This document shows, piece by piece, positions 8,746 to 17,541 of a stretch of 64,000 nucleotides of DNA. Positions within the stretch are counted from its first letter, which is position 1. Each line of letters begins with the position of its first letter. Below the pieces are notes generated by a model that saw only the letters and a program-made list of their open reading frames with translations, made no database searches and had not been told where the DNA came from. The DNA is from an uncultured Pseudomonadota bacterium (lineage in GTDB: Bacteria > Pseudomonadota > Gammaproteobacteria > CAJXQU01): positions 1 through 64,000 of the forward strand of contig CAJXQU010000005.1 in NCBI GenBank assembly GCA_913058255.1, given 5' to 3'. The position numbers and the translations under genes are program-made.

Positions 8746-10446
8746 ATGAGTTATCAGGTTTTAGCCCGAAAGTGGCGTCCCCACAAATTTGAAGACATGG
8801 TCGGCCAGCGTCATGTGCTGCAAGCACTGACCAACGCACTCGATAGCGATCGGCTGCATCATGCCTATTTATTCACCGGCACACGTGGTGTTGGTAAAAC
8901 CACTATCGCTCGTATCTTTGCAAAAAGTCTTAATTGTGAACAAGGAGTTAGTGCAAAACCTTGTGGGCAATGTAGTTCTTGTATGGAGATCGATGAAGGT
9001 CGGTTCGTTGATCTGATCGAGGTCGATGCTGCTTCTCGTACTGGTGTTGATGATACACGGGATTTATTAGATAACGTCCAATATGCACCCACTCGAGGTC
9101 GCTATAAGGTTTATTTGATAGATGAAGTTCACATGTTTTCTAAGAGTAGTTTTAATGCTTTATTGAAAACATTAGAAGAACCACCCCCACATATTAAATT
9201 TTTACTCGCGACGACGGATCCTAAGAAGATCCCCCCAACGATTTTATCCCGATGTTTACAGTTTAATTTGAAGCGTATTAGTCCTGATCAGATTGAACAA
9301 CAGCTAGAACATATTTTAGAACAAGAACAAATTAGATCGGATGCACGATCGCTGGAAATGATAGCCTTTGCCGCCGATGGCAGTTTACGTGACGCTTTGA
9401 GTTTGCTCGATCAAGCTATTTCTTTTTGTGGCGGTGAGTTAAAGGCTGATGAAGTTGCCGGTATGCTCGGTACTATCGATAAAGATCAGGTGCTTGGTTT
9501 ACTGGAACTGCTCGCGAGTAAAGATGCCGCGGCAGTGCTTGATAAGACCGATCAGCTCAATGAGTTGGGGCCAGATTATCAGGTGATCTTGGCTGAGTTA
9601 TTGGTGCAATTACAGGCGGTTGCCGTCAAGCAACTTGTTCCTGAGGCTCGATCAGAACAACGCGATAGTGAGCGGCTCAAATCAATTGCCGCTATGTTGA
9701 CGCCGGAAGAGTGTCAACTTTATTATCAAATCGCATTAATCGGCCAGCGTGACTTGCCTTATCATCCAGAACCAAAGAGTGGTTTCGAGATGATCCTACT
9801 GCGAATGCTGGCTTTCCAAAATGTGCAGATTGAGGTCAAAGTTGGCTCTGAAACAGTAAAAAAAAAGTCAATAGATAGTTCTACAACTGCGCCCCTGCAA
9901 GTGACGGCTCAGTCCCTAGGAAGGGCTATTGAGTCAGTAGCTCCCAATCAAGAAACACCTCTATCAGAAGGTTATATTCAACCTTATCAAGCACCGTCTC
10001 AGTCACCTGTTGAAGGGATCGCTCAACCAGCGATAGATCGGATTACGCTCCAAGAAGTTTCTGCTGAAAACTGGGATAGGGTTGTTGATGAGCTGGATCT
10101 TGATGGTTTACCGCGTCAGTTAGCGCTTAGTTGTGCGCTGGAAAAGCATGACAGCAATATGTTTCATTTATCTATGGCTCCTGGTTCTATGCGTACACAG
10201 CGGATGGAAGAGCAGTTATTGAAAGCGATACAAAATCAATTTGGGAGCACGCAAAAAGTACTCATTACTGAAGAAGACTTAATTGGTAAGGAAACACCAA
10301 TAGCTAAACAGACTCGAAATGAAGGACAACGCATGGAAGATGCTAAACAGGTGATAAAGTCTGATCCTAGTGTACAAGCAATTTGTGATGCATTTGATGC
10401 TACCGTTTTAGAAGATAGCATCCGGCCAATAACAGGAGAAAAGTAA
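8746..10446 (+). CDS. dnaX: DNA polymerase III subunits tau/gamma
   Basis: Clamp-loader ATPase of the replicative polymerase. I chose the ATG at 8746 because the protein then begins [12 protein letters not shown] like its homologues; an ATG at 8737 would add three residues. It has 566 residues. The AAA+ Walker A is GTRGVGKT (about 42-50), the zinc module contains CGQCSSC, the DEVH box follows, and [11 protein letters not shown] is the sensor region. A run of nine A (9858-9866) in GTA AAA AAA AAG offers a -1 slip onto GTC AAT AGA TAG (stop at 9876-9878). That would give a gamma-like product of about 377 residues. ybaB starts 2 bases after the stop. Confidence 0.96.
   Translation: MSYQVLARKWRPHKFEDMVGQRHVLQALTNALDSDRLHHAYLFTGTRGVGKTTIARIFAKSLNCEQGVSAKPCGQCSSCMEIDEGRFVDLIEVDAASRTGVDDTRDLLDNVQYAPTRGRYKVYLIDEVHMFSKSSFNALLKTLEEPPPHIKFLLATTDPKKIPPTILSRCLQFNLKRISPDQIEQQLEHILEQEQIRSDARSLEMIAFAADGSLRDALSLLDQAISFCGGELKADEVAGMLGTIDKDQVLGLLELLASKDAAAVLDKTDQLNELGPDYQVILAELLVQLQAVAVKQLVPEARSEQRDSERLKSIAAMLTPEECQLYYQIALIGQRDLPYHPEPKSGFEMILLRMLAFQNVQIEVKVGSETVKKKSIDSSTTAPLQVTAQSLGRAIESVAPNQETPLSEGYIQPYQAPSQSPVEGIAQPAIDRITLQEVSAENWDRVVDELDLDGLPRQLALSCALEKHDSNMFHLSMAPGSMRTQRMEEQLLKAIQNQFGSTQKVLITEEDLIGKETPIAKQTRNEGQRMEDAKQVIKSDPSVQAICDAFDATVLEDSIRPITGEK
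9858..9878 (+). promoter_or_regulatory. Slippery A9 tract with -1 frame stop in dnaX
   Basis: Nine A followed by G (9858-9867) contain the heptamer A AAA AAG in the correct phase. The -1 frame stops at TAG 9876-9878. A possible downstream hairpin (CCCT-AGGA-AGGG with outer GCTCA/TGAGT, roughly 9907-9934) begins about 40 bases later, farther away than in E. coli dnaX. An A9 tract is also long enough for transcriptional slippage, the known mechanism in Thermus dnaX. Confidence 0.65.
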
Positions 10447-10447
10447 C

Positions 10448-10771
10448 ATGAAAGGCGGTTTGGGAAACATAATGAAGCAGGCTCAGCAGATGCAGGAAAA
10501 AATGCAGAAAGCTCAGGAAGAAATTGCTAGCCTCGAAGTAGATGGTGAATCGGGTGCTGGTATGGTGAAAATTGTCATGACAGGCAAGCACGATGTAAAG
10601 CGCGTGACGATTGATCCTGCCCTGATGGCTGAAGATAAAGAAATGTTGGAAGATTTGATCGCGGCAGCTGTGAATGATGCCAATCGTCGTGTTGAAACAG
10701 TCACTCAAGAGAAGATGGGTGGTATGACGACAGGGCTTGATCTACCTGCTGGCTTCAAAATGCCATTTTAG
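10448..10771 (+). CDS. ybaB: Nucleoid-associated protein YbaB/EbfC
   Basis: Small dimeric DNA-binding protein of 107 residues. It has a Gln/Lys-rich N-terminal helix ([17 protein letters not shown]), a central beta-sheet ([19 protein letters not shown]) and a C-terminal [17 protein letters not shown] tail, all typical of the family. It lies between dnaX (2-base gap) and recR (30-base gap), the conserved order in proteobacteria. Confidence 0.95.
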   Translation: MKGGLGNIMKQAQQMQEKMQKAQEEIASLEVDGESGAGMVKIVMTGKHDVKRVTIDPALMAEDKEMLEDLIAAAVNDANRRVETVTQEKMGGMTTGLDLPAGFKMPF

Positions 10772-10801
10772 GCTTCGTTATAAAGTTCATTTTGGAATTC
10801 G

Positions 10802-11398
10802 ATGAAATACACCCCACTTATTGATCAGTTAATTGAGTCTTTACGTTGCCAGTCTGGTATTGGCCCAAAGTCTGCTCAACGCATTGCTTTCGAGTTATTA
10901 GAACGGAATCGTCATGGTGCGAGGCAATTAGCTGATGCTTTGCATAAAGCGATGGATGGAGTAGGGCATTGTGAACAATGCCGAAATTTTAGCGAGACGC
11001 CAATCTGCAGTATTTGTTCTAGCCCAAAACGCGATACAACGTCGTTATGTATCGTCGAAAATCCCGCTAATGTCATCTCTATCGAACAAACGAGTAGTTT
11101 TTTTGGTCGCTATTTTGTTCTTATGGGAAACCTTTCTCCACTTGATGGAATTGGCCCAGAAGAAATTGGTTTGGATCAGTTAAAAATAATGATCGAACAA
11201 AGTGAGATTAGTGAAATTATTTTAGCGACGGGTACGACAATCGAGGGCGAGGCGACAGCCCACTACATTAGCCAGGTATTTTCCTCTTTGAACTTGAAAA
11301 TTACACGTATTGCTCATGGTGTACCTCTAGGGGGAGAGCTAGATCTGGTTGATGGAGGAACTTTGACTCATGCATTAGCCTCAAGACAGGAGATTTAA
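10802..11398 (+). CDS. recR: Recombination mediator RecR
   Basis: Acts with RecO/RecF in loading RecA at gaps. It has 198 residues, the usual length. It contains an N-terminal helix-hairpin-helix ([12 protein letters not shown]), a four-cysteine zinc finger (Cys57, Cys60, Cys69, Cys72), a TOPRIM domain (about 80-175) and the C-terminal [16 protein letters not shown] segment. It is the last gene of the dnaX-ybaB-recR unit. Confidence 0.96.
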   Translation: MKYTPLIDQLIESLRCQSGIGPKSAQRIAFELLERNRHGARQLADALHKAMDGVGHCEQCRNFSETPICSICSSPKRDTTSLCIVENPANVISIEQTSSFFGRYFVLMGNLSPLDGIGPEEIGLDQLKIMIEQSEISEIILATGTTIEGEATAHYISQVFSSLNLKITRIAHGVPLGGELDLVDGGTLTHALASRQEI

Positions 11399-11514
11399 AC
11401 TAAGCTATTGCTGAGTAAAAAAGGTATAATCAAACGTGATGGGAGTCATATTTTGTCCGGAATTTGTGAATAAGGATATTATACAAATAAAGGAAAAAGG
11501 GGCTAGTTTACTGT

Positions 11515-12141
11515 ATGAAGTTATTACTTGTTGAAGATCATCTCTATGTTGCTGAAAGCTTGCAATTGCTTTTAGAGCGGACGATGGATTTTTCTGCTGC
11601 AACTGATTGTTCTCAGGCGATGGAATTTCTCAAAGAGAATGAGCAGTTTGATATTATCTTATTAGATATGGGCTTGCCTGATAGTGATGGGCAGTCTTTG
11701 TTAAAATTTTTACAGAATCACGATTATTTTCCTCCTGTTCTGGTAATCACCGGGAAAGAAAACGAATACGAAGTTATAAACAATACTAAAACTCTCGGTG
11801 CTAAAGGCTTTTATCACAAGTCTCAAAGCCCCAAAATTTTATTAGAAGCTATTGATGAGCTTCTCGCAGGAAGGGAGTTTTGGCCGGCTATTGTTGAGGT
11901 TGATACCAATTTATCTGACGAAAAACTGATTAACCTTGCAAAACATTTTGGTATTACACCAAGACAATTAGAGGTGTTGGCCCACCTGGATGAAGGCTTG
12001 CAGAATAAGCAAATTGCCGATCTAATGACGATTTCAGAAGGTACGGTAAAATCGCATATTAAAGCACTTTATAGCTCGCTTGGAGCGCGCACTAGAAGTA
12101 GCTGTGTTAAGACTGCTCGCCAACTCGGGTTAATCAGATAG
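11515..12141 (+). CDS. LuxR/NarL-family response regulator
   Basis: Two-component transcription regulator of 208 residues. The receiver domain (1-120) has acidic pocket residues Glu7-Asp8, phosphoacceptor Asp51 in ILLDMGLPDSDG, the conserved Thr in VITGKE and the Lys in FYHKS. The C-terminal LuxR-type HTH is at about 145-208 (LTPRQLEVLAHL...NKQIADLM...GTVKSHI). The ATG follows a purine-rich AAGGAAAAAGGGG stretch. It converges on the hybrid histidine kinase and their 3' ends overlap by 12 bases, so the kinase is the likely partner. The target genes are not evident. A link to methanol-dehydrogenase control, as for MxaB/MxaY in methanotrophs, is speculative. Confidence 0.88.
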   Translation: MKLLLVEDHLYVAESLQLLLERTMDFSAATDCSQAMEFLKENEQFDIILLDMGLPDSDGQSLLKFLQNHDYFPPVLVITGKENEYEVINNTKTLGAKGFYHKSQSPKILLEAIDELLAGREFWPAIVEVDTNLSDEKLINLAKHFGITPRQLEVLAHLDEGLQNKQIADLMTISEGTVKSHIKALYSSLGARTRSSCVKTARQLGLIR

Positions 12142-13872
12142 TAATTGACTTAATGTCCTAAATAGAACGTCAGGTGAGACAGGTTTGTGTAAGATAGGAA
12201 AACCTGAATGCTCTAAGGCTAATAGATTTTCCGGTGCAGTATCCCCTGTAATCATAAGTGCAGGAATATTAAATCGATGTTGGATCTGCTTGATAACATC
12301 TATACCGGTTTCACTATCGCCTAGCCGATGATCACAAATAATAGCATCTGGTGATAGATGACGAGCTTCTAAAACATCAAAGGCTTCGTTACCATTTCTT
12401 GCAGTAAGTGGCTGCATATTCCAGTTCTTGGTTAATTGGATCATGGCTTGAAGTACTTCAATATCATCATCTACTATTAATAATATTTTTCCAGTGAGAT
12501 CTACCTTTTTATAGGCCGGCTCAGTGATAATAGCCGGTCTAGGCTCTATTAAAGCAATGGGAAGCTGAAACCGAAATACGGAACCTCTTCCTTCTGTTGA
12601 TGTATAGCTCAGTTCAGAATCTAGCAAAGCCGTAATTCTCTGGCAGATAGATAAACCAAGCCCTAAACCTTTAGAGCGATCACGCTCAGCATTTTCAGAT
12701 TGGTAAAACTCATTGAAGATTTTGTCTTTTTCGTCTTTAGCAATACCAATGCCTGTGTCCCAGACTTCAAAAATCAAATAATCTCCACGTTTACGAAATC
12801 CCAACAGGATACCGCCGTTGTGTGTGTATCGAAATGAATTATTTAGTAAATTTCTTAATAAGCGTTCGAGTAATGTTCTATCAGTAAAAACATATTCGTT
12901 ACAATGCCGGATGCTAAAGCGAAGTCCTTTCTCGCGTGCGAGAGGAAGAAACTCTGCGAGCATTTGTGAAGACACAATTGACATGGGGAAGTTCGTCGGA
13001 GTCACTTTTACTGCTGAGGCATCTAATCGTGAAAGATCTAGCAATGACTCCAAAAGATTGCCAAGATTATTCACACTTCGTTCAAGACGTAAGAAAAGAA
13101 GTTTTCCTTGCGCAGAACGCAGTTCTTTCTTCAACCCATGCACGAGTAATGATAAAGCATGAACAGGCTGTCTTAAGTCGTGGTTTGCTGAAGCTAAGAA
13201 ACTGGTTTTTGCTTGACTGGCTGTTTCAGCTTTGTTCTTTTCCACTTCCATTTTTTGGATCAAATCATGATTTTTTGCACTCACGCGAAGAGCATTATAG
13301 ACAATGTTATTACTGCCTTTGGCTACCTTGAACAACATAACTAGAAAGAGTAGTAACAAGTAGGCGAAGGTGTAACCAGGTGGATCCATGTGCAGCAGTT
13401 GATCAAGAATGGCTCCGCCGACAGCGGGTAAGGTATAAGCATAGAGTGCCTGAGGCCAATAGCTAGTGAGCATCATCGAACCTGCTGAAAAGCTAATAAC
13501 AATGAGGTAAATCAGGACATTGTTATAGAGATTGATCGGGTCGTGAAATGAAAATGCGGCGTAACCCCATAAGAGACCTGATATGAATGTGGTGATGGTC
13601 AAGTACCAGCCCCAACGTGTCGTATCTGAAGGTGGAGGTGACATTTTCAGATAACGCCACGTTAGGATTAATCTAGCTAAGAAGGTCCCTAATACGAGCA
13701 CGAGCCATGAAAAAAGGAGTTCCCTATCGACAATATCAAAAAAGATAAAAGTTACAACAATGGGAAATATCATTTGTAACCAGCTAACTTCGACAAGGTT
13801 TAAGTAAAAAAAGTGGAGCGCTTTACTTCTAACTTGTTCTTCATGAACTTTTTTTTGAGTGTTTTTCAGCAT
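12130..13872 (-). CDS. Hybrid sensor histidine kinase with C-terminal receiver
   Basis: Inner-membrane sensor kinase of 580 residues. Six predicted membrane helices (about 28-50, 53-72, 88-106, 117-136, 140-160, 168-184) have almost no periplasmic loops, so the stimulus is probably sensed in or near the membrane. A short coiled linker follows, then HisKA with His231 in ASANHDLRQPVHAL and HATPase_c with N, G1 (DTGIGI) and G2 (GLGLGL) boxes. A receiver domain (about 462-578) has Asp514 in IICDHRLGD. The -DLRQP- H-box is typical of a subclass often paired with LuxR-type regulators. A perfect inverted repeat lies just upstream of its start (13886-13907). Confidence 0.9.
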   Translation of the reverse strand: MLKNTQKKVHEEQVRSKALHFFYLNLVEVSWLQMIFPIVVTFIFFDIVDRELLFSWLVLVLGTFLARLILTWRYLKMSPPPSDTTRWGWYLTITTFISGLLWGYAAFSFHDPINLYNNVLIYLIVISFSAGSMMLTSYWPQALYAYTLPAVGGAILDQLLHMDPPGYTFAYLLLLFLVMLFKVAKGSNNIVYNALRVSAKNHDLIQKMEVEKNKAETASQAKTSFLASANHDLRQPVHALSLLVHGLKKELRSAQGKLLFLRLERSVNNLGNLLESLLDLSRLDASAVKVTPTNFPMSIVSSQMLAEFLPLAREKGLRFSIRHCNEYVFTDRTLLERLLRNLLNNSFRYTHNGGILLGFRKRGDYLIFEVWDTGIGIAKDEKDKIFNEFYQSENAERDRSKGLGLGLSICQRITALLDSELSYTSTEGRGSVFRFQLPIALIEPRPAIITEPAYKKVDLTGKILLIVDDDIEVLQAMIQLTKNWNMQPLTARNGNEAFDVLEARHLSPDAIICDHRLGDSETGIDVIKQIQHRFNIPALMITGDTAPENLLALEHSGFPILHKPVSPDVLFRTLSQLLSD

Positions 13873-13885
13873 TAATTTTTTCTAA

Positions 13886-13907
13886 ATATCCCCCATACGG
13901 GGGATAT
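13886..13907. promoter_or_regulatory. Inverted repeat upstream of the hybrid kinase (candidate operator)
   Basis: ATATCCCCC (13886-13894) and GGGGGATAT (13899-13907) form a perfect 9-bp inverted repeat around ATAC. It lies 14-35 bases upstream of the minus-strand kinase start codon. Its position fits an operator overlapping the promoter, possibly for autoregulation by the neighbouring LuxR-type regulator. Without other instances this is inference. Confidence 0.5.
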
Positions 13908-13977
13908 CTTATAAATCATTCACTTGTTAAATTATCTTTCGTCTGGCGTTGAAGTAATTGAGGTGTTAAATCCTCAC

Positions 13978-14229
13978 TCAATGCTTGTAGCTATAATTAC
14001 TTTTACACGGATTTGTAAAAAGTATAGCACTCAACACTTTTATAATTAAAAAGCTGTTGAGATAACTAATGATGATGTTCTCTCGTTGATGAGTAGGGTG
14101 AGCATTATTATTGGGACCTTTGGCGGATGAGGCACTAAGCTCTAGCTTTGGTGCACCTCCCTTCCTCGTCTGCCATTGTGTCCCATCCTTTAAAAGGATA
14201 TCCATTCTATTGAGCAAAAAATCCAACAT
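13978..14229 (-). CDS. Unassigned small ORF downstream of the M48 peptidase
   Basis: An 83-codon frame starts 10 bases after the M48 peptidase stop, on the same strand, with a weak GGTAG just before the ATG. The product is hydrophilic in its first 50 residues (KGGAPKLELSASSAKGP, then Asn/His/Pro-rich) and hydrophobic near the end. I recognise no family. The rest of the 367-base gap (13873-14239) holds the inverted repeat upstream of the kinase and otherwise AT-rich sequence. It may be a real small gene or an open frame by chance. Confidence 0.3.
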   Translation of the reverse strand: MLDFLLNRMDILLKDGTQWQTRKGGAPKLELSASSAKGPNNNAHPTHQRENIIISYLNSFLIIKVLSAILFTNPCKSNYSYKH

Positions 14230-14239
14230 ATCTACCAGT

Positions 14240-15496
14240 TCAAACAGCGGTTTTTAGTGATTCTAAATGTGCAATTCTAACTGGTGCTGGTGGGTGTGAA
14301 TCATGAAATGCTGAGTACAATGGATCGGGGGTTAGTGTATTAGCATTTTCTTTATAAAGTTTTACTAAAGCACTGATTAGTTTATTCGCATCCGCGTGTT
14401 GAGAGGCATATTCATCCGCTTCAAATTCAAACTTCCTAGAAAGCTTTGCCATCATCGGTCCAAGGAAAAAGCTGAAGATGGGTGAAACCATTAGGAATAA
14501 AATTAAAGCCATATAAATTGATGGTTGAGTCACTCCTAGACCATTAAAAAACCAGTCTTGCTTAATCAACCAGCCCAGCAAGGCGAGCCCTGTAAGACTA
14601 ATTACAGACATAAATACAACTTGCTTGATAATATGTTTACGTTTGAAGTGTCCCAGCTCGTGTGCGAGTACAGCTTCAATTTCGTCAATTTCTAAGTCGT
14701 TGATTAACGTATCATAAAAGACGATGCGTTTATTTGCACCGAAGCCTGTGAAATAAGCATTGCCATGCGAGGAGCGGGTTGAACCATCAACGATGAAGAT
14801 GCCTTGGCTTGAGAAGCCATTACGCTCTAGAAGGGTTTCTATTCGAGTTCGTAGCTCGTTATCCTCAAGGGGTTCAAATTTATTAAACAGTGGTGCGATG
14901 AAGGTAGGGAAGGCCCACATCATTAATAGACTAAAGCCCATCCAAACGATCCAAACGTAGAGCCACCAGAATTCTCCAGCATTATTCATTAACCATAAAA
15001 CTACCCCGATCAATGGTGCTCCTATAGTGAACATTAATAAGGTTTGTTTAAGCGTATCGGAAATAAATACGTTTAGTGTGGTTCGATTAAAACCAAATTT
15101 TTCTTCAATGACGAAGGTCCTGTACAGAGAGGATGGAATGTCCAAAATCCCCATAATTGCGAAAGCTGATAGAAGCACTGCAATACCTGTTGCGATCGAA
15201 GACCATTCAAAGCCTCGCCAGAACCTATCGAGTAGATCAAATCCACCTCCAACGGTCCAAAGTAATAAGAATAGAGTCCCTAAGAACAGCTCATATATTC
15301 CAAAACGTTGTCCTGCAACGGTATAGTCTGCCGCTTTCTGATGCGCTTCTAACGGAATAGAATCTGTGAAAGCATTTGGAACTTTAGCTCGATGTCTTAA
15401 AATATGTTGAATATGACGTCGCGATAACCAAAGATGTATGCCAATATTGACGGTAACTGCTGTGAAGAACAAAGTAGTAAAAGTATTCATTTCCAT
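14240..15496 (-). CDS. M48-family membrane metallopeptidase (Ste24/CAAX-protease-like)
   Basis: Integral membrane zinc endopeptidase of 418 residues, probably for quality control of membrane proteins as with HtpX-type enzymes. Several membrane helices lie at about 7-25, 66-84, 100-120, 150-170 and 178-200, and again after the active site. The zinc site is HELGH at 279-283 in AVLAHELGHFKRKH, and the third ligand lies in EFEADEYA about 75 residues later. The conserved RSSHGNAYFTGFG segment precedes it. The length and layout match bacterial Ste24-like proteins rather than the shorter HtpX (about 290). It diverges from orn with a 20-base gap between start codons. Confidence 0.9.
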   Translation of the reverse strand: MEMNTFTTLFFTAVTVNIGIHLWLSRRHIQHILRHRAKVPNAFTDSIPLEAHQKAADYTVAGQRFGIYELFLGTLFLLLWTVGGGFDLLDRFWRGFEWSSIATGIAVLLSAFAIMGILDIPSSLYRTFVIEEKFGFNRTTLNVFISDTLKQTLLMFTIGAPLIGVVLWLMNNAGEFWWLYVWIVWMGFSLLMMWAFPTFIAPLFNKFEPLEDNELRTRIETLLERNGFSSQGIFIVDGSTRSSHGNAYFTGFGANKRIVFYDTLINDLEIDEIEAVLAHELGHFKRKHIIKQVVFMSVISLTGLALLGWLIKQDWFFNGLGVTQPSIYMALILFLMVSPIFSFFLGPMMAKLSRKFEFEADEYASQHADANKLISALVKLYKENANTLTPDPLYSAFHDSHPPAPVRIAHLESLKTAV

Positions 15497-15516
15497 AACT
15501 ATAAAAGGATGACTCC

Positions 15517-16059
15517 ATGAGTGTTTCCGAAAAAAATCTGATCTGGATCGATCTTGAAATGACCGGGCTTGATACAGACAACGATTATATCATTGAAATT
15601 GCAACGATTGTCACCAATCAAGAGCTTGATATTCTGGCTGAGGGACCGATGGTCGCAATTCACCAACCAGAAGATATCTTAGAAGGGATGGACGAATGGA
15701 ATACCAGTCAGCATGGGCAATCTGGATTAACGGAGCGAGTACGGAAATCATCGTTCACGGCCGAACAAGCTGAAGCCGAAACGCTCGCATTTCTCAAAAA
15801 ATATGTCCCTGCTGGAGCTTCTCCTATGTGTGGTAATACCATCTGTCAGGACCGACGTTTTATGCATCGTTTGATGTCTAAATTAGAAAACTACTTTCAT
15901 TATAGACACATTGATGTGAGCACCATTAAAGAGCTTGCTGAGCGTTGGGAACCAGAGTTACCAAAGTATCAAAAATCAGGAAATCATTTAGCTATGGATG
16001 ATATTAAAGACTCAATAGAAGAGTTAAAGTATTTTCGTGAAAACGTATTTAAGATCTAG
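15517..16059 (+). CDS. orn: Oligoribonuclease
   Basis: 3'-to-5' exoribonuclease that degrades di- and short oligoribonucleotides (including pGpG) to mononucleotides. It has 180 residues. It belongs to the DEDDh exonucleases, with the first motif [10 protein letters not shown] carrying Asp12 and Glu14, and [10 protein letters not shown] and [11 protein letters not shown] later. It starts 20 bases from the divergently transcribed M48 peptidase and ends 3 bases before the NAD(P)HX repair gene. Confidence 0.97.
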   Translation: MSVSEKNLIWIDLEMTGLDTDNDYIIEIATIVTNQELDILAEGPMVAIHQPEDILEGMDEWNTSQHGQSGLTERVRKSSFTAEQAEAETLAFLKKYVPAGASPMCGNTICQDRRFMHRLMSKLENYFHYRHIDVSTIKELAERWEPELPKYQKSGNHLAMDDIKDSIEELKYFRENVFKI

Positions 16060-16062
16060 TTT

Positions 16063-17541
16063 ATGAGCAACTTACCCAGGAATTTATACACCGCAACACA
16101 AGTGCGCGAATTAGATCGACAAGCCATCGAAGAGCAGGGCATTGCCGGTCTAGAATTAATGGAAAAAGCAGGTGAAGCTGCCTGCGAGATTTTTACTAAA
16201 ATTTGGTTCAATGCATGGCGGGTAGTGGTCGTCTGTGGAGTTGGCAATAATGGTGGTGATGGGTATGTCATTGCTCGGCTCGCACAACAACTCGATAAAA
16301 ATGTTGTTTTGCTACAGGTAGGTGATCATCGTAATTTATCAGGAGATGTTAAAGCCTGCGCAGAGAAGTTATTAGAAGTCGGTGTGAAACCTGAAATTTT
16401 TTCTATTGATAAACTAGAGCAAGCTGATGTCATCATTGATGCAATGCTCGGTACGGGATTAGATCGCGATGTAAGTGGTGATTACCTTTCAGCCATTTCA
16501 GCGATCAATAATGCTGCGGCACCAGTCTTTGCGGTGGATGTTCCTTCTGGTTTAGATGCTGATACAGGTCGCGTCATGGGAGGTGCGATTGAAGCGCACT
16601 CAACAGTTAGTTTTATTGGTTTAAAGCAAGGGCTTCTCACGGGAGAAGGCCCTACCCATAGTGGACATGTGTATTTTAATGATTTGGATGTCCCTGATGC
16701 TATTTACAATGCTGTACCCGTTTCTTCTTGCCGTATAGATTCCAATAGTCAAAAGAAGTATCTTCCTCGGCGAAAGTCTGCAGCACACAAGGGCAGGTAT
16801 GGACATGTTTTGATTGTGGGGGGAGATAAAGGTTTTGCCGGTGCTGCTCGGATGGCCTCAGAGGCTGCCGGTCGTACTGGATCGGGTCTTGTGAGCTTAG
16901 CAACGCGGCAGCAACATGCTGTCCAAATTGCGATGACAAGACCCGAAATAATGGTTCATGCTGTTGAGAAGTCGAACCAACTAGATAGCTTGATTGAACG
17001 CGCTTCGGTTATTGCTATTGGGCCAGGTTTAGGCCAGAGAGGTTGGGGGCAAAAAATGCTCTCAGCAATACTCAAAACTTCTTTGCCCTTAGTGATTGAC
17101 GCAGATGCCCTGAACCTAATAGCAGAACAACCATCTAAACGCGATAACTGGATTTTAACGCCACATCCTGTTGAGGCTGCTCGGTTATTAAATTGTTTAG
17201 TTGATGATATCTTGCTTGATCGTTTCGCAGCTGTGACGGAGTTACAAAAGCAATATGGTGGGGTTGTGATCTTAAAAGGTGCTGGAACGCTAATTACTAC
17301 TGAGGCTGAATGTATTTCTTTATGTGATCAGGGCAACCCAGGCATGGCGACAGGCGGAATGGGAGATGTGTTGACAGGAATAGTTGCCAGCTTAATTGCG
17401 CAGGGTTGTGGCCTAAAAGTGGCTGCAGAAACCGCCGTATGTATACATGCAAACGCTGGAGACTTGGCCGCTGTAAATGGACAACGCGGTATGTTAGCGA
17501 TGGATTTGATGCCAGAGATCCGGACATTGGTCAATCCGTGA
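16063..17541 (+). CDS. nnr: Bifunctional NAD(P)H-hydrate epimerase / ADP-dependent dehydratase
   Basis: Repairs damaged NADH and NADPH hydrates. The 492 residues form a fusion of an N-terminal YjeF epimerase domain (about 1-215, with VCGVGNNGGDGYVIAR and DAMLGTGLDRDVSGD) and a C-terminal ribokinase-like dehydratase (about 230-490, with the anion-hole motif NPGMATGGMGDVLTG). It follows orn by 3 bases and overlaps the tsaE GTG start by 4 bases, so it belongs to an orn-nnr-tsaE operon. Confidence 0.96.
   Translation: MSNLPRNLYTATQVRELDRQAIEEQGIAGLELMEKAGEAACEIFTKIWFNAWRVVVVCGVGNNGGDGYVIARLAQQLDKNVVLLQVGDHRNLSGDVKACAEKLLEVGVKPEIFSIDKLEQADVIIDAMLGTGLDRDVSGDYLSAISAINNAAAPVFAVDVPSGLDADTGRVMGGAIEAHSTVSFIGLKQGLLTGEGPTHSGHVYFNDLDVPDAIYNAVPVSSCRIDSNSQKKYLPRRKSAAHKGRYGHVLIVGGDKGFAGAARMASEAAGRTGSGLVSLATRQQHAVQIAMTRPEIMVHAVEKSNQLDSLIERASVIAIGPGLGQRGWGQKMLSAILKTSLPLVIDADALNLIAEQPSKRDNWILTPHPVEAARLLNCLVDDILLDRFAAVTELQKQYGGVVILKGAGTLITTEAECISLCDQGNPGMATGGMGDVLTGIVASLIAQGCGLKVAAETAVCIHANAGDLAAVNGQRGMLAMDLMPEIRTLVNP

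Noticed and set aside
12818-13331. Plus-strand ORFs inside the histidine kinase gene
   Set aside because: They are antisense to conserved HisKA and HATPase coding sequence; composition is random-like.
17406-17537. Upstream extension of the tsaE frame by 44 codons
   Set aside because: It lies wholly inside nnr, and homologues begin at the GTG that overlaps the nnr stop.
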